Shown: positions 26,601 to 33,961, counted from the stretch's first letter. The stretch is 64,000 nucleotides of DNA from Treponema sp. UBA1226 (GCA_002309195.1 DBWY01000007.1:93875-157874); one strand, 5' to 3'. Numbers and translations are program-made. Notes: a model not told the origin generated them from the letters alone.

Positions 26601-28648
26601 TCTGCCATACAATTATCTGTATAACCAAAAGATCCGTCTACAGATCCGTTAATTCCCCCTGTAACACGGACATCAGCTACAGGAGTACCAAAACCGGCAC
26701 CTGCCTGCCCTCTGATATTTGCACCGGCTCCCATAGAATTTCCGGTATGCAGAATAAAATTATTATAGTCTTCAGAATATACAACCTTCGCCTGTGAAGC
26801 AAACATTTTATCTTTATGAATTCTGTTATAGTCAAAATAATATGAGTAACTGTCATTCATTCCCCTGTTATAGACTTTTAACTCATTTAAGAAATTATCT
26901 ACTTCAATAAGATCACTATTATAGGCAGCATAATTAAATTCGTATACTCTGACAGAAACCTCTTTCTGAGAATTTTCATACCATTTATTTAAATCAGCAG
27001 TGCTGTAAGACAAATCTGCCTTTGAATCTGGATCATATCCTGTCGAAATTTGTTTTAAAAGCCACCTGCATTCTTTAATATTTCTGCTTCGAGCATCAAT
27101 TCTTACATCACGTCTTTTTTCTGCATCGGCATTATCAGAATCTGTGTAATAGTAATCAAACCTTACAAAATAATTTCCTTTTTTTGTTACAGATGTTGAA
27201 TCAATTTTACCTGCAGTCTTTCCTGTATATCTGATTAATTTTGGATATACACAACCCTTATCTTTGACATATGTAAATAGAATTGTATTTCCATGAATGT
27301 CCACTACCTCAGAAAGATACCATTCATAAACACACTCTTTTGTACCATTACCTTCTGGTATAACAGCAGTTGAACATGAATTATTTGCTTCATCACTATA
27401 TATTACATATTTACCGTATCTTGATATAACACCATCAGAACTTGTTACTTCCCAGTAATCATCAGACTTTCCAGGGTTGTATCGTACAATTTTTTCATAA
27501 CCAGTTCTTCTCTTTAAATTATATACCTGAACATTTTCATTTGAAACACTGCTGTCAATTTCAAGCAAAACTCCATCTTTAAGATAAGTATCATTTCCCT
27601 CATATTTTGGAAGACCATGTCGTGTATCAGTAGAAATTACACTTCCGTAATTTACGTTAAAACCTCTTCCTAAAATACCGTTTCCTGAACCGCTGGAATA
27701 GCCGACTGATACAGAAGGCTGCATTCCAAGTCTGCCTGCAGGAACATTAAGTCCAAAGCTAAACGAAGCATCACCAGTATTGCTTGCTGATGGCGGATTA
27801 AAGTTTAAAAGATGTCCATCTGGTTTTGATGCTTCAAGCCCTTTTATGGTATTAATATCAAAAGAGACAGAAGAAGCCGCATCTGGCATCGTTAATGTAC
27901 CGTTGATCATATCAGTAAAATGCGTTGTATAGCTTTTTACAATGCCGTTTTCTCTGTCTATTTCCTTTCTTTCAAGTTTTACCCATCTATTTTCTTTTGT
28001 ATCATAGAAATAAGTATAAAGATCGTTGAGTTTCTGTTCATTATTGACAACTTGCTTGTTATATGGAATTGAAACAACTACTTTTTTCTTAAATTTTGTA
28101 CCGGCCGGAAGGAATCTGTATCCACCCATAAGCTGTGTCGCATTTGCAAGCATTTCACCGGTTTCGTTTACTTCTTCTAGTCTTGTAATACTAATTTCTG
28201 TATCTTTTTTAACAGCACCGGCAGGAATCTCAATGGAAACATTTCCAAGCGAGATAACACCACCATCTTTTTTTGTAATAAGGCTCTTTACCTCCAATGG
28301 TAAATCACCCCATTCATCCTTCATCTCTTCTGATTCTACTTTTACTTCGGGAGCGTTTTTTATCGTTTTTACGGCTTTAACTTCAGAAGCACCATTTTCT
28401 ATTTCTAAATCAGCTGAAGCAAGCAAGGTCTTCCCCATCTCTTCTGCCTTTACGTCTTCAGAAACCTCTGAAACCACAGGAACTTCGCATCTGATGCTGT
28501 CAATAAATTTTCTATTCGCTTCAAATTCATCTGCAAACAGACTAAAAGGCAGCAATGTAATGGCATACATTGTCATCATTGCAAGAGCAGCAAATCTTTT
28601 TGAATACTCTTTTTCTTCCCTTTCATTAACCGATAAAAAACTTTTCAT
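17663..28648 (-). CDS. Giant SpvB / FG-GAP / Rhs (YD-repeat) protein with lipase-like C-terminus
   Basis: A 3661-residue exported protein. Order: long signal sequence (hydrophobic ~20-39); ZU5-like domain (~115-250); SpvB domain (~285-640: SFGLNVPAGRLGMQPSVSVG, GRGFNVNYG); FG-GAP calcium motifs near 683 and 778 (DINGDGIPDG, DVDGDGLVDI) and near 1780-2155 (DINGDGLPDY, DVNGDGLPDI, DITGDGLPDH); YD repeats from ~2380; Rhs core (~3287-3404: YYHSDHIGTAQLITD, FGARYYDSKYSMWISTDPA, YASNNPLKYIDPDG). The last ~257 residues are a lipase-3-like hydrolase with nucleophile motif GHSKGG (~3522) and STGDIVG. The end is glycine-rich and hydrophobic. This is TcB/TcC-type architecture: the Rhs cocoon encloses and releases the C-terminal toxin. 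GGGAG lies 8 bases before the ATG. Last gene of the secretion operon. A clear catalytic His was not found. Confidence 0.93.
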   Translation of the reverse strand: MKSFLSVNEREEKEYSKRFAALAMMTMYAITLLPFSLFADEFEANRKFIDSIRCEVPVVSEVSEDVKAEEMGKTLLASADLEIENGASEVKAVKTIKNAPEVKVESEEMKDEWGDLPLEVKSLITKKDGGVISLGNVSIEIPAGAVKKDTEISITRLEEVNETGEMLANATQLMGGYRFLPAGTKFKKKVVVSIPYNKQVVNNEQKLNDLYTYFYDTKENRWVKLERKEIDRENGIVKSYTTHFTDMINGTLTMPDAASSVSFDINTIKGLEASKPDGHLLNFNPPSASNTGDASFSFGLNVPAGRLGMQPSVSVGYSSGSGNGILGRGFNVNYGSVISTDTRHGLPKYEGNDTYLKDGVLLEIDSSVSNENVQVYNLKRRTGYEKIVRYNPGKSDDYWEVTSSDGVISRYGKYVIYSDEANNSCSTAVIPEGNGTKECVYEWYLSEVVDIHGNTILFTYVKDKGCVYPKLIRYTGKTAGKIDSTSVTKKGNYFVRFDYYYTDSDNADAEKRRDVRIDARSRNIKECRWLLKQISTGYDPDSKADLSYSTADLNKWYENSQKEVSVRVYEFNYAAYNSDLIEVDNFLNELKVYNRGMNDSYSYYFDYNRIHKDKMFASQAKVVYSEDYNNFILHTGNSMGAGANIRGQAGAGFGTPVADVRVTGGINGSVDGSFGYTDNCMADINGDGIPDGLDFRREYDKNNYSVKYGQNPSPDYKTPGQSEINIQELDREDSVSTNFGGDLYAGAGLKTKFVTGLGGSINGVTQNSTTRVSRSLMDVDGDGLVDIIETGKNTYLKNKGNGNFVKRKIYTQSSNPIKDLDKKLSTDEQKKYRSTYIPQTPFRVWKAPFTGIVEITNTVSKTENFDSKIIAETYIGNEIQNNLCIELQQGDSNTPKVSSASVKVLKDQNVYFYVNSGFEPKDTDITWNIQINYKSVEPLQTVYKLPYFVLDSAFTRTGTITTFSSPSQSDVIKSIKNRSEYDSIILDAYNVFSFAATPQANSSSSGTTIYEYTITFTLKNNWQDVLDLDQKKNIYNALIEYDFGKVIPGCYYEDEFTQLWEDYEDNYVKNSALNHETLYKTFASIFRYNTDKNVYELCDLIQNQQEMAWSKIFSKLTSDTKAKLKADYLTKYKKNTVFNTEDYFKQFDKDALVFGISDSQEQMSGNRAIHDVGNYEQLENDSAGIYNYDIYLGNIDGKSLILLSDKLPGKGITDVKLLFDGKESEKITGFTKSFKDEDIDISFTYDNRQKLSYAVRGLNNEPALISEELYSNCVSKVKEWILNGKLIPIDTTFVTLANEIDELDAKVKLLEKQLGEEVIKEDGEKDQELIDKLNLELYNTKSSYDSKVSQFNSSFDLSNLKSLNGIYKKRDDGNYYITGNWKVEKNLTDFIIEGTDLYDEDAYNLYCFNKGMLEKLADEFCLYNAEKINVSIEYFRDEEYTLNKKGENTYYNLLVLNEQNDFEYQENSFRKNIWDSEIDFKPENKNPSKSLFKEVYDASYEEDDGVSVEVKASYEVYRDEKLFGGNNDWYYGIWQGNKKFNPENIYTSEYASADYSTMTEDDVLSKQKENNSSLDGVDSRASAKNKLGNPDVDSFYNPTKNERIVLNDSNEETSITAINEEADTGKNLDSNIKDIIMGTVSTVSKLVSPENLTTYYYVPYIYKDYIHANRLGGSSYYDIEGIEVAQNFSGVSGGAGNSNTTDPNQVHNTDKRPLTIPTIRKTETTAEDFVWGVNAKVNLAGISVDLSFDTANGFDFNNMKKGNDAENESHNQILQYYQDINGDRIPDFIQYEGKNQISVTPGFKVFDENSDNEEKYEIIYGEKYYLSGIDKISHTTNTTKTKGGNVTEKGTVTPEYTSTGEFKTAVTNAASDGSGNKSISSGSSEQTAGLMDINGDGLPDYVNGSNVSINQGDNFKKYSDFANLYSDISKSENESMSITKPIKRGPGQGESLSNGVVLGACVVFNYSRNNVKAMYLDVNGDGLPDILTKEIGERKTEHFWDKTEKLIPNKDWYVRFNTGNGFTGPVKFSMPSWNVSDDDKDKFRTEHDNELLFGFVNSIPYVGEDIAAILTKNVVKFNNPYADDFATYCDSLDFSSTASVGIAASVGGTGTGSIPIPFTTCSINITGEGNAGVNANTSMNSISVTMQDITGDGLPDHVMRIPGTKVSVNFNDVSLFKDDGYVLYKENMTGKSGLLTKVHMPNGSSLEIGYEGKHGTADMPSYRYVMSSVTSNDGNGVTVPEVNYTYDAGISLDEEDKAEYVHEITTRFEYHNAKYNREEKEFYGYETVKTVNPDNTYVVTTYCNDINKYYKKGAVLTKEVCSGSDYEHSYLMEKTENTYLDSEPSLLLANSVTYEYDYDSNKESTTDCFETKVSYEYDSYNNVTKITQEYNDASIPDITADITYLKDVSLGIYSKPKSIAVYDLNNIFEPIRERSAEYVNGQMDKFISYYKDGYGSRKQYVTEFGYDGYGNISLIKSPSGVQKTIDYDGSNNQFAAKVVDISRDNVNYDTYYETDYATQLIKSCTDLNKLVMRYEYDDWQRLSKVYSPYDSSNPAVSYEYFTPLSVAVYKDGVNTLDKHYFWYTKTNNKVSFDSSDNKYISTIVQTGGFGQLIRTLCKSSVYQGKDAEDKVGYVVSGSSIVDNMGRTVNAGQPYFVNEDEVSLESIEDLNLIVKNPTINKYDEKGRTVLTKCLFEEKDPDSDASSLKWISTKTSYSLKNKELYVVSVDPRNNLVETIHDVKAEIKKINKYDSNGKLLTSTRYEYDAMGQMLRAYDFNENKQDKTANIIEVKYDMLGRRTELSSVDGGSYYYTYDAAGNVVQETNSKLLKEGKSINYQYDGFDRLSKIIYSDESSVSYEYGEKVDSTYSKGRVVKVTDNSGTTTNVYGKLGEVVKSTRTIKDNILIGTEEKTYSMKYEPNYLGQMEEITYPDGETVSYTYNDYGKVVKIEGIHFGQKFTYVNKIAYNEDGQRAYIEYGNGVSTEYTYDRYNKLLDNIKTVKDKESKTYQNINYYFDSVGNITGYVNDCRDNNVFKETNNYYTKQSYAYDALNQLIKVNGETVFNRYGTEVPNLLSRYEQVYEYDEVGNMTGKVSSEVQQYNVRKGDDLDYELDYVLMEGFAHRFERIGKRYYKYDEVGNIILEQDGGLDEETAEYVPIEQYDEDVYGVDEAWGYYDDDQNSSGTKKNDHKREYKWNERNQLIKSSDESCTVNFVYGADGKRACKYTNTSEYMYFNDYWTWHIDENSSSHGGMASKHIFLGSSRLVTKINHDNASTASYDYENEHQYYYHSDHIGTAQLITDHDGNEYERFENTPYGETWIDVTIQGTTSEEYVPYKFTGKEKDKETGLYYFGARYYDSKYSMWISTDPAISDFMSGSKSGLGGIYNSINFNVYHYASNNPLKYIDPDGCEPTKEEAAAMADDIYSWADPNRGEVKLLGGWKRVEGSYQELQEGSGGTAVYQRTNKDGKTEYAFVNKGTVSGKDWGENFSQFFTGNSKDMENSVKRAREFCQEHESEEVTMVGHSKGGAEAMANAYATGKNAYIFNSAGLNKKNRDKYATGYDRKIHSYTSTGDIVGLTRLFSDMNDKTFPGYIKEEQITPKNTFAAFASLTIAGGVFGRVTGGMIGAIWGKSSKGGAIGTGIGIGAGLIGGGIWAHGIRHFH

Positions 28649-28665
28649 ACTCTTTACTCCCTGTA

Positions 28666-29364
28666 TTATTTTTTCTCAAATTCTACAATAAGATAATCAC
28701 CGTTTCGATACTCCATCGGTGAAACAACCGCCACATAACCATATCTCGTATCCTTAAAAACAGGATGCGTATTTTCTGTATCTGCAAAAGTAAAACTGTA
28801 TTGCTCAGTATTCGAATTTTTGAAAGTCACTTTAAACTTATTCTGCGATGATCCATCAACATCGTATTCAATCTTTATTGTATTTTTGCCGGCGCCTTTT
28901 GGCTCAAGAACATCACAACGTATCCACCCGTCTGTTATTTTCTTAAACTTTCCGTTCTTAACTCTTCCGACAATATATTTCTGTTCATTATTAATCATGA
29001 CAGTAAGCATATATGATGAATCAACATCTCTATAACTGTTAAAAACAACCCCGTAACCGCTTTTAGAATCGCCATACGGCTTTTCTAATTCAACTTCAAT
29101 TGTTTCAAAACTGCTTGAACTGTTAATATAAGGTTCACACCAGAATGTGTAACCTTCGGCTTTTATGTATTGAGTGTCATTTAGAATTATTTCGCACTTA
29201 TCGGTATTAGAAGGATCCGATAACGAAGGAACAAAAAGGTCTTCCCGTTTTTCGTAATTCTCGGGCTCTCCACCGCTATTGCCAACTCCCGAAGAAGGAG
29301 CTTCGCAGGAAAGAACAACAAGAGAAAGAACAGAAACAATAATTGCAAAACTTTTTTTAATCAT
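28666..29364 (-). CDS. Lipoprotein with concanavalin-like domain
   Basis: A 232-residue lipoprotein (lipobox VVLSC, Cys ~20) with a Gly/Ser/Pro linker, then one beta-sandwich domain. The spacing GYGVVFNSYRDVDSSYMLTV, YIVGRVKNGKFKKITDG and NTIKIEYDVDG looks like the LamG / 3-keto-disaccharide-hydrolase type carbohydrate- or protein-binding fold. No catalytic residues are claimed. It starts 21 bases after the previous gene and ends 17 bases before the giant Rhs gene. It is therefore co-transcribed with it and may help display or chaperone it at the outer membrane (inference). Confidence 0.78.
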   Translation of the reverse strand: MIKKSFAIIVSVLSLVVLSCEAPSSGVGNSGGEPENYEKREDLFVPSLSDPSNTDKCEIILNDTQYIKAEGYTFWCEPYINSSSSFETIEVELEKPYGDSKSGYGVVFNSYRDVDSSYMLTVMINNEQKYIVGRVKNGKFKKITDGWIRCDVLEPKGAGKNTIKIEYDVDGSSQNKFKVTFKNSNTEQYSFTFADTENTHPVFKDTRYGYVAVVSPMEYRNGDYLIVEFEKK

Positions 29365-29385
29365 TTTATCCTCTCACAGTTTTAA

Positions 29386-30168
29386 TTATGCGCCTTCATT
29401 TATCGCACTTGTAGTATTAAGCTTTATGGTATATGTAACTACTACATTTCCAACACTCTCCTGTTGGGCAGAAATCTGGAACTTAACAATTTTTGGAACA
29501 AACAACTCATTTGTTATCCTTATATGGCTATCTGTATAAGGTTTTTCTGCATCACCCAGAATAAGATAATTTAATCTCGAACTATTAGTACTACCGGCAT
29601 CTTTTTGCTCTGTAATTACTATTTCACATATCCTTCTTGGCGGAACCTCAAGATAATACCAGTCATTCTCCCTTTTAAGAGTTCCATCATAATAATATGC
29701 CGAAGCAACAGTCATCATCGTATACTCATATTCAAGCTTCATTGCTGTTTCGTCGCTATGATTATAATAGATATCTCTTCTTTTAGCAGAACAAACTCCA
29801 TAACCTACTTTTTTAGATTTGAACTCTACAGTCCCCCTCTTTTTGTTAAGTCTATAAAGATACTTTGTACCAGTTGCAAGCCCTGCTGCATCTACAAATT
29901 TAAGATCCTTACCTCTGTAAATTTCTGTAAAGTTCGGGTTCGATATAACAGAACTATAATCCTCAGAGCGTTCCAGAATATATATATCGCATCCCGGATC
30001 CTCATCCCAACTGATATAAATCTTATTTTCCTCCCTGTAAGAATCTACGTATGGGGCAACATCTACAGGATCGTTATAAGTTCTAAGAACGATATCAGCT
30101 ACAAAATTCTTGCATGAAAAAAACGAAAAAGCAACAAATATAAATGAAATTCTTATCAATTTCTCCAT
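29386..30168 (-). CDS. Lipoprotein with fibronectin-III-like domain
   Basis: A 260-residue lipoprotein with lipobox SFFSC (Cys ~19). Residues ~40-110 read as an Fn3-like domain (KIYISWDEDPGCDIYILER, FVDAAGLATGTKYLYRLN). A second beta-rich part holds WYYLEVPPRRICEIVIT and ends in a strand-rich C-terminus. It begins 5 bases after the outer-membrane protein gene. Probably an adhesin-like or accessory surface lipoprotein of the secretion cluster; no partner can be named from sequence. Confidence 0.75.
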   Translation of the reverse strand: MEKLIRISFIFVAFSFFSCKNFVADIVLRTYNDPVDVAPYVDSYREENKIYISWDEDPGCDIYILERSEDYSSVISNPNFTEIYRGKDLKFVDAAGLATGTKYLYRLNKKRGTVEFKSKKVGYGVCSAKRRDIYYNHSDETAMKLEYEYTMMTVASAYYYDGTLKRENDWYYLEVPPRRICEIVITEQKDAGSTNSSRLNYLILGDAEKPYTDSHIRITNELFVPKIVKFQISAQQESVGNVVVTYTIKLNTTSAINEGA

Positions 30169-30173
30169 TTTCT

Positions 30174-31190
30174 CTATCTCCTCTTATAAAATGTGTAAAC
30201 GGCACCCAATTTTGGTTTTAAAACCATATATGATCCTGCATTAAAGAAATACTGTAACTCAAGTTCTCCCAGCAATTTCCAGTTATCATTAAGTTTATAA
30301 TAATACCCTGCTAATAATCCTATACCAAACTGATTCTGCAAATTAACGGTTGAATCTTCATACTTTTTAGTAATCTGATAGATGTCAAGTTCATAGACAG
30401 GTCCAAGCCCAAAAGAACAGCTGTGTGTATCATTAAAGTGGACATTAAACATAGAAAATGTAGTAATGGATAATGTATGTAAATTAATCGGGTAATAATT
30501 AGGGTTTCCCATACCGTATTTATATGCAAATTCTGCCCTCAGACTAAAATTTATCATTTTATTATTCAAATAGTAAACCTTAAATTCCGGATAAAAATCT
30601 ATTCCCCCATTAATACCGGCGATCCCGTAAAGTTTTTCCGGCCACTCATTATGTAAAGGAGCCCAATAATTTAATGACATTGGAATGGCAAGCTCAAGAG
30701 ACTGATATTCTTCCTGTCTCTCTTCTTCTGTTTTTATGTCATATAATTCTTTAAGGTATTTTTCAATTTTTGTTGTAACATCAGCAATCATTCTGTCATA
30801 ATTTTTAATATCATCACTACCAAAAAACTGCGCAATAACTTTTTTTTCTTCAACATTATACAATTTTAGTTCGACATAATAATTTACATCTGTCTGCTTC
30901 ATATAACCGTAAATAATAAACTGTCTGCCAAGTTTATTACATGCTTTTAATGCATCCAATGAAGATGCAACAGGTCCAACAGTTTTTTTTGTTGCAACAT
31001 CAAAATCAATCAATCCATTAAACCAGAGATGAGACAAATTTTTCTGTATATCATTTTCCGGATTTCTAAAAATACTTACATCTTTGCCTTGTGAATCATA
31101 AATAATTATTTCTGCGATTGATATAGTCTCCGCAAATACACAACCGGCAAACAAATAAACAAGCAAACCTAAAAGAAACTTTTTTTTCAT
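30174..31190 (-). CDS. Probable outer-membrane protein of the secretion operon
   Basis: A 338-residue exported protein with a signal peptide (MKKKFLLGLLVYLFAGCVFA|ET). Residues ~22-165 form an alpha/beta domain (SIAEIIIYDSQGKDVSIF, QFIIYGYMKQTDVNYYVELKLYN, MIADVTTKIEKYL) like the periplasmic CsgG/TolB-N type domains that report on an oligomer. Residues ~180-338 are alternating amphipathic strands with aromatic turns (LRAEFAYKYG, FGLGPVYELDIY, FGIGLLAGYYYKL, LKPKLGAVYTFYKRR), as in a small eight-strand barrel. Its ATG overlaps the stop of the gene before it. It might be an outer-membrane adaptor of this system. Confidence 0.75.
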   Translation of the reverse strand: MKKKFLLGLLVYLFAGCVFAETISIAEIIIYDSQGKDVSIFRNPENDIQKNLSHLWFNGLIDFDVATKKTVGPVASSLDALKACNKLGRQFIIYGYMKQTDVNYYVELKLYNVEEKKVIAQFFGSDDIKNYDRMIADVTTKIEKYLKELYDIKTEEERQEEYQSLELAIPMSLNYWAPLHNEWPEKLYGIAGINGGIDFYPEFKVYYLNNKMINFSLRAEFAYKYGMGNPNYYPINLHTLSITTFSMFNVHFNDTHSCSFGLGPVYELDIYQITKKYEDSTVNLQNQFGIGLLAGYYYKLNDNWKLLGELELQYFFNAGSYMVLKPKLGAVYTFYKRR

Positions 31191-31855
31191 TATTCATTTT
31201 CCCCTTTTATAAATTCCTCAACTTCATCAAGTCTTGGATCAGTACTTCCATTCTCTCTCAATATTTTTATATTCTGCAATATTTCTGCATAATTAGAACT
31301 ATCAAGTTTATTAATATTAAACAATGATAGCATTCTATACATTCTTATTTCATTATTAGAAAGATCATCCTGTAAAATATTATTGAATATTTCATAGGCC
31401 TTAACATATTCCTTCTTAGCAAAAAGAGATTTAGCCTCATTTGCAAGCTTATCATTTTCACTGTCATGTTCTGCAGTATCAAGATGTCGCTTTTTTTCTT
31501 CTTCAAGAAGACTAGAATAAGTCTGTTCCATTTGAACTGTTTTTCTGTACTGAGAATTTACAGTCGTCTGATTTCTCTGAATACCTGAATTTACATTGTC
31601 TAGTTTAGAATTTAACTGAGCCATATCTTTCTGATAATATTCATATGCAATGTCAAATGATTTTTTATGTTCCTCAAGCTCTTGTTCAAGGTTATCAACA
31701 CGGGTAGTTAAATCATCAACTTTTGTTTCTACTTCATCGATTTTCTTTGTTATTCCGTTAAATCCGTTAACAACAATAACTGTATTTACTGCTAACGCAA
31801 TTAGGGAAACAATAATTACAAATACTTTTGTAATTTCACTACTTTTTGTTTTCAT
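31190..31855 (-). CDS. Membrane-anchored coiled-coil/TPR protein
   Basis: A 221-residue protein with an N-terminal membrane anchor (~10-32, VFVIIVSLIALAVNTVIVV). A coiled coil follows (~35-115, ITKKIDEVETKVDDLTTRVD…), then a TPR-like C-terminus (~130-200, LFAKKEYVKAYEIFNNIL). The layout recalls YbgF/CpoB or periplasmic assembly factors. It overlaps the upstream lipoprotein gene by 17 bp and abuts the next gene with a 1-bp overlap, so its dosage is tied to the secretion system. Function not known. Confidence 0.75.
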   Translation of the reverse strand: MKTKSSEITKVFVIIVSLIALAVNTVIVVNGFNGITKKIDEVETKVDDLTTRVDNLEQELEEHKKSFDIAYEYYQKDMAQLNSKLDNVNSGIQRNQTTVNSQYRKTVQMEQTYSSLLEEEKKRHLDTAEHDSENDKLANEAKSLFAKKEYVKAYEIFNNILQDDLSNNEIRMYRMLSLFNINKLDSSNYAEILQNIKILRENGSTDPRLDEVEEFIKGENE

Positions 31856-32393
31856 TAATCAATCCTTCTATATACTTTTTATTTATTTCCTTACTCTCCA
31901 TTTTGCCTAATATCGCTTCGGCTTCTTCGTACATTCCAAGCTTATAAAGAACTATAGCTTTAAGGTACAAAGCATCGTCTCTGTCCTGTTTGATTTCCAG
32001 CGCTTTATCTATTGCTTTTAGTGCTTCCTGATAATCATTAAAATCAAACCTTTCTTCTGCTTTTTTCAAATATTGATCAGAATTACCCATTTTATAATAT
32101 AAAACTAAAGAATCTGAATACTTAAATTCATCTTCTATTGATTCAAAGCCTTCCTTTTTTAACTCTACCTTATGGGGCTTTGAATCATCAATCTTAAATA
32201 CAAAACGACCGTTTACATCACTTTTACCAAGCTCTTTACCATCGAGGATAAATGCAACATTATTAATCGGACAATTATCATAATCATAAAACATAGCAAA
32301 AACAGACCTTTCACCCAAAGAAAGTCTGGTAGATTTGCACGAAATTGCAAAAACTGCAGTAAAAAACATGATCAAAATAATACGTTTTCTCAT
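31839..32393 (-). CDS. TPR lipoprotein, possible secretin pilotin
   Basis: A 184-residue lipoprotein with lipobox FAISC (Cys ~19). Residues ~30-95 resemble a PEGA/carboxypeptidase-regulatory-like beta domain (NNVAFILDGKELGKSDVNGRFVF, HKVELKKEGFES). Residues ~105-180 hold about two TPRs (YQEALKAIDKALEIKQDRDDALYLKAIVLYKLG). It overlaps the 523-residue gene by 4 bp. In type IV pilus systems the secretin pilotins PilF/Tgl are TPR lipoproteins, so a pilotin role for the secretin at 38246 is plausible but unproven. Confidence 0.72.
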   Translation of the reverse strand: MRKRIILIMFFTAVFAISCKSTRLSLGERSVFAMFYDYDNCPINNVAFILDGKELGKSDVNGRFVFKIDDSKPHKVELKKEGFESIEDEFKYSDSLVLYYKMGNSDQYLKKAEERFDFNDYQEALKAIDKALEIKQDRDDALYLKAIVLYKLGMYEEAEAILGKMESKEINKKYIEGLINENKK

Positions 32394-33961
32394 TTTCGAA
32401 CCTCATATTCATTATTAGCTATAAAAGCCTGGTATTTATTTGAAAATTCAAGGCAATAATCCCCCGAAACCGGCTCACTTACTACCGGAAGTTTGTAAAT
32501 TTCGCCTGTAAACGGATTTTTAACAAATATAAGTCTGGTACCTGCTGAACTTGATCCCTTTCCAAGATACTCAAGCTTTTCTATTTTTTTAGGAATTTTA
32601 TTTTCTGTCTTTACCTGATTATTTACGACAACACGAGGCTTTGAAACTACAGCAGTCCTTTTTGGAGCGGCAGTAGATTTAAAGACCTTTCCTATATCAG
32701 AAGGATTTGCTTCGTTATATGCTATTATTTCAATATTTTCATCTTTAATTGAATCAATATCAATATGAGTATCAAACTTAATATTTGCATTACACAGACC
32801 GGCATCTTTAATATTCTTGATTCTTAAACTCTTTACTTCGATATTCTCTTTACTATCATCAATTGCTTTAACAAAAGAAATTATCGAAGTCCCACTACCT
32901 TTAAAAGCACACTCCAATTCTATCAAACCATTATCATCTTTTACCTGCATATATATTTCGCTGCAGTTATTTGAATTGAGATATTTCCTTACATTCTTTG
33001 CATATTCAGAAAATATTACCTCATGCTCTGTTTCTTTAAGAAGATTTTCATAAAATGCAATTTTTTCTTTTGTAGATAAAAGAGGTTCCGGCTCTTTATA
33101 CTCATTTATGATTTTCCCGGCATAAGAAACATATTCCAGACCAGAATCAATTGCCGTTCTGTTCATTTTTATCTGTTCAATATTTGAATCTTTTTCAAAA
33201 TTAGAAAGTATCTCAAGAGAATTTTTTGTCCTTACGTCAATTTGAAATAAATTTTTCTGAATGCTTAATGATTCTACTACACAATTCTTATCAAGATTAT
33301 TGTAGACAAGATTTATCGTTTTATACATTTTTTTATTTCTTGTCTGCTCGTATTTTTCAAATTCTGCCTTGAGTTCAGCAAGTTTTTTTTCATCTGCTTT
33401 CTGTTCCTGAATTTTAAGTTTATTCTGCTCTTCTATTTCATGCTGCTCTGCAATCTGTCTGTGAATATCATCAGAAATCTTTTTTGCTGTAAAAAAAATC
33501 ATAGATATAGCACAAAGAAAAACAGCAAAAAATGTACACCCTTTTTTTATTATCTCTGTTTTATCCGGAACATAATAAAGATCAAACGTTTTAGCGTCAT
33601 TTATTGCTGATAAATCAATATTAATCGAATCGGAAATATCAGAAGCAGGAGCTTCTTCTGTCAGTACACCATTGTTTAAATAAATTTTTCCATGATTATT
33701 CCCCGATGTTATGAGGATTTCTCCTGTATAATTTCTATATCTGTTTATTGCATATCTTTCCGGGAGAATTTTGTTTTTACATTTCTCGCGGTCTTTAAAA
33801 AGAAAGCATATTTTATTTTTCTTATTTCTAATAACATATAAATTTCCCTTGTCAATCTTAAACGGATAATTCTTATCCAGATATTCATCCAGATTTATAT
33901 TATCAGGAATAACAAAAACAGAGTAACTTGTTCTTTCTGCAGCTCTATAAACTTTTTTCAC
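32390..33961 (-). CDS. GspL/GspM/GspC-like fused inner-membrane platform protein
   Basis: A 523-residue single-pass protein. Residues 1-138 are cytosolic and beta-rich, 140-158 form a membrane helix and ~165-215 a coiled coil. Two ferredoxin-like periplasmic domains follow: PilN/GspL-like (~220-275) and PilO/GspM-like (~290-395, EIYMQVKDDNGLIELECAF). The Pro/Lys-rich linker (~425-455) leads to a small beta domain (~458-523, LEYLGKGSSSAGTRLIFVKN, PVSGDYCLEF) like the HR domain of GspC/PilP, which contacts the secretin. It sits where gspL/gspM belong, directly after the gspK-like gene (4-bp overlap). No separate gspC, gspL or gspM exists in the operon. The fusion reading is an inference from order and domain pattern. 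Confidence 0.7.
   Translation of the reverse strand: MKKVYRAAERTSYSVFVIPDNINLDEYLDKNYPFKIDKGNLYVIRNKKNKICFLFKDREKCKNKILPERYAINRYRNYTGEILITSGNNHGKIYLNNGVLTEEAPASDISDSINIDLSAINDAKTFDLYYVPDKTEIIKKGCTFFAVFLCAISMIFFTAKKISDDIHRQIAEQHEIEEQNKLKIQEQKADEKKLAELKAEFEKYEQTRNKKMYKTINLVYNNLDKNCVVESLSIQKNLFQIDVRTKNSLEILSNFEKDSNIEQIKMNRTAIDSGLEYVSYAGKIINEYKEPEPLLSTKEKIAFYENLLKETEHEVIFSEYAKNVRKYLNSNNCSEIYMQVKDDNGLIELECAFKGSGTSIISFVKAIDDSKENIEVKSLRIKNIKDAGLCNANIKFDTHIDIDSIKDENIEIIAYNEANPSDIGKVFKSTAAPKRTAVVSKPRVVVNNQVKTENKIPKKIEKLEYLGKGSSSAGTRLIFVKNPFTGEIYKLPVVSEPVSGDYCLEFSNKYQAFIANNEYEVRK

Noticed and set aside
28026..28691. 221-codon plus-strand frame opposite the Rhs N-terminus
   Set aside because: Ser/Thr/Phe-rich mirror of a real coding region; no start signals.
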